Below are positions 48,747-60,530 of a DNA stretch of 64,000 nucleotides, piece after piece. The position numbers and the translations under genes are program-made. The stretch lies in NCBI GenBank assembly GCA_011109175.1, contig RDEW01000052.1:186001-250000 (forward strand). Reading direction: 5' to 3'. The stretch is from Dicyema japonicum. Taxonomy: Eukaryota; Dicyemida; Rhombozoa; Dicyemidae. Numbering within the stretch: the stretch's first letter is position 1; each line of letters opens with the position of its first letter. The notes below the pieces were generated by a model, which saw only the letters and a list, made by a program, of their open reading frames with translations, had not been told where the DNA came from and did no database searches.

Positions 48747-49838
48747 TTACTAATATTAAAGTGTGATAGATATATATAGAAAGTTTTAATCATTGATTCT
48801 TGTATCGGTGGGTTCGATAATCTTGTACTCCCTTACATGATTCTAGATTTTGAAAAATGTTTGGTCAAGAACTCGAAAATTAAGTTGAATTCTGATCACA
48901 GAAATTTGGAGAATCGTCATTAAAAGAGGAATCTGTAGGGTGACTCTGACTTTTTTTACTTTCTAGCTGCTGGACTTAACGAAACGTTCAAAGCTTTGAC
49001 TAATGTGCTTAGCCATGGGATCTGGAGTTAGTTAATTTAATGATTGGGTGGAAATCTATACTTTTGAGTGCTAGAGAATAAAAATGCAACATTTATTTAA
49101 AAACAAGTGAATTCAATATATGATGATGTTAATAAGAGGATCGACAGCCTGACAAATACAATATTGAACTCGATCGTAAATGCACATGCTTTAATTTGGC
49201 TCTTAGAAACTTAATGGCAAAGTGTGGGTGTATGTTAAACAGCGACTAACTAGGAAGGATGAGGTGGCTAAATGGATACATCTATGCCTCTGTCGGCTCT
49301 AAGGAATTAAGAAGACTAAAAGACTCAGGACACAATCCGTCTACTTTATTGTTGCTAATAAGTTTTTGTACATTCTCGTGGATACGACTGGTTGAAAATT
49401 GGTGGTGTTGAAGAAAAAAAGCTGCTGCTAGCAAATTGTTATTAATTTAAAATTCTAAAGAAAACGTGGTAGCAATAGTAATAATATGAGATCGTTTTGC
49501 GAGCAAATTCTATAAACACCATCAATTCACACTCAAAGGAATGATGCTCTAAGAGCATATTTAGAGTATGCAGGTAGTTTCTTAATCTTGGTTAGTCACA
49601 GCGGAGGTTGTGGGAGACAAATAGATATTAGTTGAAAGTGAAAACTCTACTCCTACAATAAAGTTAACAAAATGGTATACTCTTTCGTGATTTGCTATTA
49701 ATAAATATTAATTAAAAGATTTTAGGGTCCGGGAAGTGCACAGTATATCATTTTCCTTGAACTCTTATCAGCTGTTGATAAGATGAATCTTCGACGTCCA
49801 ACGTAATCGTCAGAGATCGGGTGAAGGAGACTGCTGGA
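48747..49838. mobile_element. Private 1.09-kb insertion in copy C, unidentified
   Basis: A (about 2463) and B (about 20108) read GATTTACTGGAAC without interruption; in C that site is split by 1.09 kb. A 4-bp TACT flanks the insert on both sides and could be a target duplication. There is no terminal inverted repeat, poly-A tail or long frame. It may be a retroelement fragment too old to name. Confidence 0.5.
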
Positions 49839-49889
49839 TACTGGAACATTTGGATAGAGAAGAAAAAATATGACTTTACGGAATTACAA

Positions 49890-50110
49890 GTTTTTTTGTT
49901 TGTTTTGTTTTTCCTCCTCTTCCTTCCTACTATACTATACTGGCGTCATTGTATTCACCTAGCGCCCAGTGCCAGGTGAGACAAAAAAAGGATCAATTGC
50001 TCTCTCCACTCTATTGGAGGGGTTTCCACAACTGTAAGGAATGGACGTCTTTTACCTTTTATGCGGGTTCCTGATTTCCTCTGACAGATCTGCGATCTCC
50101 TGATTGTCGA
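49890..50110. repeat. Repeat family Y, copy in unit C
   Basis: Unit-C counterpart of the repeat at 2505-2720. It lies just right of the private insertion 48747-49838. Confidence 0.6.
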
Positions 50111-50889
50111 TTGATTGTATGCTTTCTCCAACAAGTTCACTGAATTTTTAACTTTTTGAGAATCAAAAATATAGATGATTCAATGTTCTGGGAAACAGCT
50201 TTTTAAAGTTTCGAGTCAATGTGCGAAGGAAATCGTAATTTAAGTTAGTTTTGGCACTTTTAAGTTTGACTTATTGCAATATCTGACCTGGTATGAACAC
50301 ATTTGAATATAGCTCTGATGAATGTAATTTTAATTAACACTGACAATTATGTTTTTCAAATTTGACTACGTAGTGTCATGTAGCGATGAAAGATTTCTCT
50401 TCCTATTAATATTACAAAAAAGAGTAATCCTACAGTTAATTGATCACAAATTTGTCTATTTTTTTATTAAACAGAAAACTTATTAAATTCACAAGTTGCT
50501 TAAAATAGTAGAATTATCAAATAATATATGAAATTCACATCAAAGAGGAATTAGCATGTCAAGATTATGCTGTGAATCATCTTGATTACTTAAAAGAACA
50601 AAATCGACCACTATACTCAGAGATCTGTCCACATGGTCCATATTGCTTATTCGAACTAGAAACTTTCAGTTAAACAATATTTTAAGAATTGAATTTTTCG
50701 ATCACTTAACTTTAGCCACATTAATCCTAACAACAAATCTTCAAAATTTTGCTTATTCTAATTTGAAACTAACCTACGTGGTATTTAACGCAATTTCACT
50801 CCATCACATGAAAAATTCCGAAATGAAAAAAATCGATTGCAGACGGGTAGACAAGTGTACAATTTTTTTATTTTAGATTACATATAAAC

Positions 50890-51745
50890 CCTAATAAAAT
50901 TAACTTTTAACCAGTAAATAAGTGTACCCAGGTCCCATTTTCACAGAAATAGAAGAACCTTCTAATATCAGAGATAAGTCCATCCAAAACCAATAGAAGA
51001 GGAATAAAACATCCTGTCTTGAGTTATGGGAACCTCTCCAATAAATCATTTAATGGAGAGGTTTAGAAAATTGACAAAAATAATCAAAAGTAGTTGCTAT
51101 GGTAGATCCTCAAACAGAGTTATTTTAAACCAAGAATCACCGACAAATTAAAAGGGAATATATGGCCGTCATGTGATCCCCGTGTTCTTAAGCAGCCGGT
51201 TTTCGTTCCGAGAACCGACACACTTCCTCTATGTACGAGTCATTTTTGGGAATATCGGAGGTGTCAATATGGCTCCCGATCTCTTCATAAGTTCTCGATA
51301 GGAGTTGATCTTAGCGGTGAGAGGAAAACGGGAGAAAATTTGTAACCATAGTGGATATAAAGAGGGCATGGTGTTCATGAGAGTCGACGGAAGTGCCACA
51401 CCGGCATTTTTGAGTCTGGCAAATCTCAAGTCCAACTCTGGTGGAGATGCGATGGAGACAGTATCGTCGTCAAAGTGGGCCCCGACACTACCAACTCCTT
51501 CAGCAAAAAAGTAATATAACTCGTTCAGCAATCTTCGAGACAACAGGTCTTCACGTTCTTTCCTGCCGAATGAGTGGCACTTGAGGCTGCCGATTTCTTG
51601 ACTAATTGGAGCCGCTTGGAATTGCTCAAGCCAACCAAAGACAGTTTCGGAAACACTCTCTTCCCGTTGGTGAGTGTAAATACCTTGCCTGAGACGCCAC
51701 CTGTGTCGATAGCCTCTCTAACTCTAACTTTCAATGACAGCAACT
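50890..51745 (-). pseudogene. Unknown gene fragment with a possible 26-nt intron, copy C
   Basis: Two minus-strand frames (51743-51680 and about 51650-51400) join if a GT..AG stretch of 26 nt (intron starting after ...GGVSGK) is removed, giving one open reading of over 110 codons with ...SETVFGWLEQF... and ...YYFFAEGVGSVGAHF. The short string IDTGGVS recalls the GEEGVDxGG-type motif of HECT-like ligases, but that is a weak hint. Further 3', indels and a 160-bp insertion at about 51040-51205 interrupt the part that is open in copy A. Probably a dead copy of a real spliced gene. Confidence 0.4.
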
Positions 51746-52529
51746 AACCCCAGAATCTGATGCGGAGAAGGCTGAGACCACTACTGATAATAAAATACGC
51801 ATGTAGGACAATTCATCTTCGAACCAGTAAAAATCAAAACGACAGTAATCATTAGAAGCAGGGTACTGACTTTACTAAACGCAATCTGTTCGCTCAGCGC
51901 GAAGATGAAAAACTATAGGAATGAAAGGAGCGGGCTAAGTGAGCTCATTTCCTTGCAAATCGTCAGTGGAAATGCGTTTTCAATTATGAGAGCAGCCACC
52001 GTTGCTAATTGTTAGTTTTTGCGTTTAAATAAAATTTGGAAAGCAGCCATTTTTCTTCTCAACCTTGCTGAATGGTGCGCCAACAGTAAAAAAATCTACA
52101 AAAAAACTTTCTTTGAATGGGGACAAATTATAGAAAAACAGAAGCATTACGCCGAATCATTTGTTTGTTTCATTTTCTATTAGATGTCATAAATCATTGG
52201 CCCACAAGCTGACAATCTAGTCTGTCAGATCGACTCAATGATCTAAAGGGTCAACGCGGATCCAGGATAGACTGGATGACTTGAAGAAAGTATAAATAGT
52301 TATCGTCAGAAAAAACAATAAGACCAGTAGAGCTCCCTCACTATTAACATTTTTTTTGATTAGTTAATTAATTTAATGAAAATTCAATAATTCAAATTTT
52401 TAGATCTCTGCGCACGTACGATAAGAACATAGACACGTCAAATTTTGACTAATTTAAATTAATTTAATACTTATTTCAGTCTGATTTATCCGCGTGGCGC
52501 CATGTGGTGCTGCGTGGTTAATTGGTTTA

Positions 52530-52745
52530 AAATTTCTGCTTGCTTGTCTGTTCCTCCTCTCTCTTCCTAATAGAGTGGCGTCATGTGATCCACCTGTCTA
52601 GGTGACGCCCAGTGCCAGGCCGGCATGAAAAAGGATCATTTGCACTTCCCCACTCCACTGGAGGGGTTTCCACAACTGCATGTAATGGACGTCTTACCCT
52701 TTATGCTGATTCCGGATGGACTCTGTTTCTGTAATAGTGGAAACT
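52530..52745. repeat. Repeat family Y, diverged dispersed copy
   Basis: Shares GTGGCGTCATGTGATCC, CGCCCAGTGCCAGG, GGAGGGGTTTCCACAACTG and ATGGACGTCTTACC-like words with the copy at 49890-50110, but the flanks are unrelated. It sits in the block present only in copy C. A short GC-rich leader to its left (52490-52530) may belong to the element. Confidence 0.6.
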
Positions 52746-52949
52746 GGATACACTTAATTAATTGTTTACTTTAACTTCTTTCTCGGTGTATCCGGGGTTA
52801 ATAAATAAATTTAAAAAAAAATAAATATTTATTAAAATAATTTTTCAATATGGCGAACCTATAATTAAATTTATATATTATTCGGCATGCGTTGCCACTT
52901 TCTTGTGGTCGGCTGTTTGTATTTATTTTGTTGCATATTTTGTATTTTT

Positions 52950-54430
52950 CTGCTGTTTTGTCACACATTATATTATAGGATTTATCAAATAGTGTTGAAG
53001 GCTGCTATCAAAGTGTTTTCGATAAATATTTTGCTAATTCATTGTTTGCTTATCTTCTACACTATTCTGACTAATCAATATATTCAAGATATATCAATGT
53101 CATTCAATATTGAGTTTTTCTATATGCGAATTTATTACATTTATTCACTATTTCATTCAATTTTTTTATTTTGACATCTCAAGACCAAGTTGAAACCAAA
53201 CACGTGCTCTAGATGAGTTCCATCAGAGTATTTGTCTTCATCCTGTCTACTATCCGGACCGATATTTAATACATTCTCTGCAGTTTATAAAATCTGAACT
53301 TCCTTTTTGACATTTCCTCAATGCTTCTCATATTCGTCTAAATAAATGATATGAAAATTCAAATGACCACGATAACTCAAACTAACTTCTCAAGTGACAA
53401 GCTCGAATTAAGACTTTTGACTGGGGTCCACAAAAAACCTCAATCATCATGCCTTTGTTTCCTTTAACTGTTGAAGACTCACACGTGTCTTCGATCCAAC
53501 TGTTGAAGACTTCTTTAAAATTTTGTGGCAACAATAAACAAAGATGCTTTTATGTCTTAAATGAACAAAAAAAGACTTTTTTAAGTTTTAATAAAATAAA
53601 ATTATATTTGCTTTAATAATACTTGCTTTGTACTTTTATATTGACGAACTTAGAAAAAATCATGTTATTCCTTTTATAGTTTCTCTTCCCAAGCGAGAAA
53701 AGACTAAATTTTAAACTAGTACGAAAAAGTCTGTTGGCGATGCTATTTCAGTTAAAGTTTAATATTTGATGGACACTTTTCTTTTTATTTGTCATCATTA
53801 AGAATCGTTTGCTTTTACTATCTTATATAGATGCGACAATCTCTCAGGAAAAGAAAATTAAGAACAAACGACTCCCTTTCACGTTTGTTTTCGGATGTAT
53901 CCAGCGCGAAGTTAAACGAGGACCAAGAAAAACTAATGTGAAGAAAATATTGGTGACTTTCCCAATGATTTGCCATCGTATGTCAAATTATCGTGTAATG
54001 ACTTGTTCATGAAAGAATCGTTGTAGAACGATCTGCACTGTAGCCATGTTGAAATTCAGGCAGTGGTAGAACAAGGGAGATTAACATTAATACAAGCTTC
54101 TCCATCACTCTTGTTCTTGAAGTTTTAAATAAATAAATCTCAGCTTAAACGGAACTCACGTAATTTAAGATGTGAAGAACATTTATACTGTATAATTCAA
54201 GGCATCGAAAATGTTCTTAAGTAATTTTCTTTTTGCTTAAGTATAAATATTTAGAGATTTCGTTACTGAGCGATTAGTAACTAATTACGTAGTTAATCGA
54301 TTCCAAGCAGCAACTTAGATATTTTGAATCTTCGACCGAAATAAAGAAGAGCGAGATTCTAACTTGGGACCATCTGAATTCGGTCAGGCACTCACTAACT
54401 GATTCAACAATTGAAACGTGTAATTTTTAA
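52950..54430. other. Unit segment with hydrophobic short frames, no confident gene
   Basis: A plus frame at 52887-53174 (and 21062-21397 in B) encodes hydrophobic sequence such as AAIKVFSINILLIHCLLIFYT. The T-rich composition alone would give that, the frame is not extended the same way in both copies, and A has lost the region. Confidence 0.35.
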
Positions 54431-54499
54431 TATTTTATTTAATTTTAAATTTATAATGCGATTAAAATCAAATAAAATCACAACAAATATAAAAAATAA

Positions 54500-55360
54500 A
54501 TGTGTCATTTAGGTTTCCTTAATGTTGAACTAATTTTAGTTTTTTTATTATTTTTTATCACGTTGGCCATGCAATGTGGAAAAGATAATGGAAGCTCAAT
54601 TCAACTTCTAAAAAATGGATTTCTTACGAGGATTGCCTTTCTCAATAATAATGTAACAGCATCCTCAGTGGTATAATATCTATCATTGTTTTGGAGGTTA
54701 ATTTTATTATTTATTAGAAATCAATTTTTACACTGACAAAAAATAGATTTGTCGTTTATAAACAGCCGAACGATTATGTAGCGACTTTGTCAGAGGATAT
54801 ATACAAGCTTACGTTTATTTATGCCCAGGTGGATGAATCGGTTAAAATAACACAAATTTCAGTTTCAGTTAATTATACCGGTAAATATGTGATCTATATA
54901 GATTTGAAAAAGAATTCAACTATGAACCAGAAATTTGGCATAAAATTGGTGAATATTTCAGTTGTTACAAAATCAGGCTTAAAAAAAGCAATGTGGTGTT
55001 ACTTATGTTCAATCTAAAGTTACAGTTATTCAGAAATGACAAAATCTTAGATTTAATTGGGTCAGGTTAGTTCGTTGAATAATGATTAGCAAATGAATGC
55101 AAATCGAACATACAAAAAACGTCTATAATGTCGACCATAGGTCGTATAGTGAATGGCAAAAATTATTCATCGGAGAGTCAAAAAAAGAGGGTAAACATGT
55201 CGACAATCGGTCGGATATCGAATGGAGCAAAATATAAATCATAAAGTTTTTCTAGTGCCAACAGACCGATGATTTTAGGCTGCGTAATTTCAGCATTTTT
55301 GTCATTTCGTTAATTGCATATTTTAAAGTGAAACGAATAGAGAGAGAGATCACTACTTAA
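54500..55360 (+). pseudogene. Membrane glycoprotein gene, broken copy C
   Basis: Nearly identical to 22680-23542 but disabled. One base is lost near 54660 (after the NVTA codons), which shifts frame. A TAA replaces a TAC codon near 55243, and one T is lost in the run coding for the membrane span near 55300. All splice sites are still recognisable. Confidence 0.65.
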
Positions 55361-55449
55361 TTTCAATTCCCTTAAATTAATAATAAATTTATTTAATTTT
55401 TTATGTCAAATATTAAGACAATCTGTCTTTAACGTGTGAACACAGAGGA

Positions 55450-56860
55450 TCAACTTTATCTCACATTCAGATGACAGTGAGGGTTTGAAGAGGTTGATTT
55501 CTTCCCTTTCATATGTGCCTGATTCTATCCCTGGTATCTTACTATAAAACTTTGGACATTGCGATTAATTCAATTACAAGTTATTTTTCAATAATTCAAT
55601 AAAAATGAAACTGGCCTATATACGGCCAATCTATAAGACGGAGAAGCCTAAGGACAAACCTGCTTTTTTTCGACCAATCTTTTTACTATACATTTTATCA
55701 AAATATTGGAAAATTGATTCTTAATCTAATGATCTTGTCCTTTCATTTTTCATCAACACAAAATGAATTCAGAATGAGTTATTCCACTTCTACTAACGTC
55801 CTTAACCAATTTATCTGAAGGTATTAACAAAAATCTTCGCCACCTCAAAACAGTCGTTTGCTCAATCAATTTACAAAAGGCGATCGACACTGTCTCAAGG
55901 AAAATCCTAACCCGGAAATTGTTTGGCCTCTCAGTCAACCCCAATATAAAACTTTGGCTTGCTAACTTCATCAATTGGAAGAACGGCCAGTATACATGTA
56001 TGAGACCAAATCAGTTTCAAAATTACTACCCAATGGTGTCCCACAAAGTTCTCCTTTGTCACCCCCCTTAATAAACTTATGTCTGGTATACCACAACCAG
56101 GTAAAAAGACGATTTCCTCCTATAATATGCTGATGCCTTATTATTGATCCTCCGATTGAGATCTCTTAAGGGCATCATAAAGAGTACAATAATATTTTCA
56201 CAATATTAGAATTTGGCTAAATTATAATCGTCTTAAAAGATTTACTGAAAATCTTCAAATTCCTTAATTACCTCAGACAAACGATTTGGACAAATGACAG
56301 TGGAATATTTATCAACTAGACAAAAATAACTTTCATTAGGAAACTAAAAATCTTGGTGATCACCTTCGACACACATGTCCTAATCATATATCAGCGATGC
56401 ATTTGCGTCATTGAAAATCAATTTGTCCTGGACGGACAAACAAAGTATTCGCGACATTCAGCCCTTAACAGCCACTATTATTAGTAATCTTGGAAAACTA
56501 AGAGACTAATACCCTCATCACTTGAAGACCTTATCTGACAACAGAAAAACAATTACTACCTTATGCAGACAGTGCAACTCTGAACAATACACATCAATGA
56601 CGTGTCTTAAGAGAAAAATATGCATCACCCCTATCCAATAGATTCCATAGCTTCTGGTCATTAGATAATTCAAGTATAAATAATTATTCTGCCCATGAGA
56701 ATTACGGCTTCTTTTAATTCTGAATGGACATTCAATTATTCTAAAATTAATTACTACGATCATACTTAGGAAAATGAATGTTTGCGCATTCGAGGCAACT
56801 ACTCTACTAGCTCATTCTCCAAGTGTCAAACAACTGTTTATAATTTTATGTAATCAAGGT
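55450..56860 (+). pseudogene. LINE reverse transcriptase remnant RT-2, copy C
   Basis: Here motif A reads SINLQKAIDTVSRKIL (about 55860-55905), with the first acidic residue changed to N. It is followed by LPNGVPQSSPLSPPLINL (about 56028-56082) for motif B. A later frame contains LKILVITFDTHVLIIY. The order is right for a LINE RT, but frame is lost several times. Confidence 0.65.
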
Positions 56861-56869
56861 AAAAAAATC

Positions 56870-58320
56870 CCTTAATGCATCCAGTAATAAATCTCAATGG
56901 TCTGTGTCAAATCCTTCGTAGTTCGGTTTCTTGAATCATATCCACGTTGATTTCGTGACATACCAAAAATGATCGAATTTTTTTCCAGGAAAAAAATGGA
57001 CCCTATATGGCGAATGCATGGCTCAATGTATTGTTTTTATATAGTTTTCAAAATAGAGTGATTTCCAATTTTCTATAACCCAAAGAGACATTTCAACACG
57101 TTAGTATTCTCTTCATATTTTGTTACTACTTTACCAAAATGGCGCAAGAGTTAGATGTGCATGTCAAAAATTACCCCAGGATTTTAAGATCATTTAAACA
57201 GGATAACACTATTGCTTGTTTTTGAATCTAACTCTCTGTCGACAAGCAGTTCTTCAACAACCATTCGTTAAGACAGTACAGGTTTTCGTTGTAATCGTTA
57301 AGCAACAGTCAGCCTGTATGTCACTGAAACTATGACGATGTCGTCATAAGTAATAAGAATATCATTTTCGACATCCGGTGTGGGAATATCGGGCATGATT
57401 ACTTTAATTAAAAAAGCAAAGGGGAATATTGGAACACCATTCGGAAGAAATCACAATATAGATTTTAATTTTCCAATTCAGGTACATTCTCTGTCGACCA
57501 CTAAAGAGGTTAGCTAAAGCTTAAGTTTTCTGAAATTCTTGTCTGGAATATTGTACAAGAAACCCCTTATACAGTGAGTCGAAATCTTTGTGGAAGTCAA
57601 TTGAGAAAAGTATGTTTTTCAGATGTTCATTCCTGTGTGAAAAACCATAATGTATACGTTATTCAAGAATGATAGATGGGTTAAGTAGACCTATCCTCTT
57701 TGAATCCATGCTCTCTTAAGATTTATTTCTTACCTTTGTAGCAGTTTTGACAAAAGCAATTAGATTCTCAAAAACTTTAGATTCATATTACACTAGAGGA
57801 GTTCCGTAATGGCCAATGTGATGGAATTTTCGCTCGGAAAAGATGTGTCTTATGACAGTTCGATGTCCCATGGCTCCGTTTCTTTATCCATTCTCGTAAG
57901 GAGTAAGACATTGCCATTTATCAGTTATGAAGCTATTATACATTCTGTGCATTCAAGTTGCGTCACCATCTCACCTTTTGTATCGTTCCCATCGCATGTG
58001 CCACCCTCCGGATGATCCGCTCTGTTACACTTCTCCATGCTCTCGAGATTGCGATTTTTCGGAAGATGTCTAGTTAATCTGCTTCTTCTAATGGGATTTT
58101 CACATATTTTAGATCTATCCCATTGTTCGTGGCTTCCCCTAAAAGAGAGAGAATATGATTCCATAATACCGTAAGCAGGAACGGCATGATTAATATGTGC
58201 CGAAATAGTCTCTATCGGGTCTTAGTAATAATTTTATATCCAAGTAATTCGATTTACAAACTCTGGTCTTTGTTTTTGATAAATAGATTTCTCCAGGGTG
58301 TGTTTTACAAAAACATCCAA
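56870..58320 (-). pseudogene. LINE reverse transcriptase remnant RT-3, copy C
   Basis: Same motif order as at 25040-26500: motif A about 57590, motif C with YDD about 57330, thumb 57230-57000, and an upstream frame at 58164-57925. Small indels differ from those in B. Confidence 0.65.
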
Positions 58321-59394
58321 TTGGGGACGTCAGTCAGTCAATAACTTGAAATATTATAGTTAATTTTTTAAAAATTACTAAATTAAATTAAAATGAAACA
58401 TTTAGAAAAATAATTTCTACTAAATAATTAATAATTCTATAATAACTAAGATTATTTTTAAGGATTTAAATTAAATCATTTTTATTGAAATTTAATTTTT
58501 AGGTGGTAGTTCATTTTTTGGCTGAGCTGGTGACGTAACTAATAAAAATATGTATGTAAAACCCAAAAAGCGATTTGCAACTAGCATTACTGTCCTTACG
58601 TACAATTTTAGATGACTATTAAAAAGTTTGGTAAATTAAAACTCTGTGTAAAGAATTAAAGAAATATAAAGTCGAGATCGGATACATTCCTAGTATTTAG
58701 GAGATCTGAATGTTAAAGTCGCACTCGGATTGCGTGGAGGAAACTTTCATAAGAAGGAAGGTACGGTAAAAAAAAACATACCAAAAACCTTAATTGCTAA
58801 ATTCTTCAAGGCAAATGATTTATTCATCTATAACATTGCCTGATGCACCAAGTGGACTACTTGCGACTAGAGCAAATGGAAGAGGAAACACTGCTGTAAG
58901 TTTCTCTATTTACACGTGCCTTTAATGACCGTGACAAAGCGAAAGTTTATTAATAATCTGGTTTACCGACTATATTGCTTGACTTGTTTCAAAACTTAGA
59001 ACTAATAATTGACCTTACAATCTTATTACTGGGGACTGACTAAGCTAAAAGACGTTGGTGGTAGCCTACTTGCTCCTATACAGAAAGGCCTACATGTGTA
59101 GAAATATCATTAAGAACATTTTTAGGTGTCCGCAATATTGTAAGAAATTATTGGATATTTAATTGAAACCCAAAAGTTAAAAATATTTATCGTAACACAC
59201 GTGCCTGTAAATATTCTTTATAATTGTTAACCTATATAACATTAGATTTTTTTGATTTTCAAAATTCCTGTTCTGAAATGATGAATCACCGTGGACCCTT
59301 CATTCGAAATTAACAGCAGAGAGACTCAAACCTGGAACCTCATGGATTTTTGTCCGGAACTTATCAAACAGCGCTATGCTTTAGAGTTGCTGAT

Positions 59395-59590
59395 AATAAT
59401 AATAACTACACGAGAGATCACGATCACACAAACTAACTAATCACGTTATCCCAGCACGCTCTAGCAGGGACATCATTTTGGCCCGATGCTCCTTCCTCGT
59501 CCCCGCACAAGCACGTATCGGTCGAGTGACTAGACCTACGCAGTCACGACGTCACGATCCGTAGTTCACTCTTATCAAAGGTTCAAGAAA
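59395..59590 (-). repeat. Repeat family X, copy in unit C
   Basis: Counterpart of 8757-8960, with the AAT-repeat tail kept. Confidence 0.6.
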
Positions 59591-59789
59591 CATTGGTGGC
59601 TGGGGTTCTCCAGAAATCTAGCGTTCCGTGACTTTGGAGAATCTTCAATACATTCGTCCAAGAGATGAGTAAACTCCATATAGCGCATTTGGCAAAAATG
59701 TTGAAAGGAAAAAAGGAGAAAAAGTAAACTTGCGTTACCTGATGGTATGAATGCAATTTGCCATATCCGAGAGCGTTGTGGCAGATGAC

Positions 59790-60530
59790 CCAAAAGAATG
59801 GGCGAGGCAGGTAGTCCTGCAGGTACGTAGCAGGCTATCTCGAATACCTTGAAATGGTTGGCCATACTTGGCGGAGCTCTGCAGTGAAGATTCAGTACTG
59901 CTATATCTGTGAGTGAACTCAAGAAAAATGGCTGTAGGCAAAAAGGGTACTGGTCTAAAGGGCAGGGACCAGTGACCACAACTGTCAAAGAGAGCACCAG
60001 AGCTGTGATACGTTGCAACTCAAGCATGTTTATGAGGTCTTCGCGCAGAATCTCGCTGCAGCGGCACATGTCCCACTTGAGGACCGTAGATTTACCCGCA
60101 AATCCCTCATTGTAAGTTAACGGAGTAGTGTTAACCTGTATCAATAAGGCTGTCGCTTATCAGATGGAGGCTAAGCCAGTAGGGTCACTGGGTGACATCT
60201 CCCTAGTGCTGTATGCAGGACAGATCATCTATGAGGAATTGACTGACAAGCCCAGACCACTCAGTAAATGAGGGAGCAGATCTGTGCCAAAATTGCTTGG
60301 AGACAGACTGAGCTGGAAGCACTGGTGGAGCACATAAGTAGTGTGGCGAGAGGGTTAGAGGAAAAACACCGCCTATAGTAAAGGGGCTAATTAGTAAACT
60401 CCGTGTTCCAAAATGGGACCACAAAAAGTTGAGGAGGACAAAGGTGGTAATTGCGGTTTTGGGCCTAAAGCAAGCACTTTTAATGATTGCTTTCGAGTAT
60501 CGAATTTTTAGAATTTAACCAAACATTCCC
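59790..60530 (+). pseudogene. LINE N-terminal (pre-RT) region, copy C
   Basis: Counterpart of 9166-9893, broken by more one-base losses (for example near 59815, 59905, 59970 and 60115). A long frame on the other strand (60144-59575) is a shadow created by those losses. Confidence 0.45.

Noticed and set aside
59575-60144. 189-codon minus-strand frame, one of the longest in the window
   Set aside because: It lies antisense to the LINE N-terminal block, is much shorter in copy A, and exists only because C lost several single bases.
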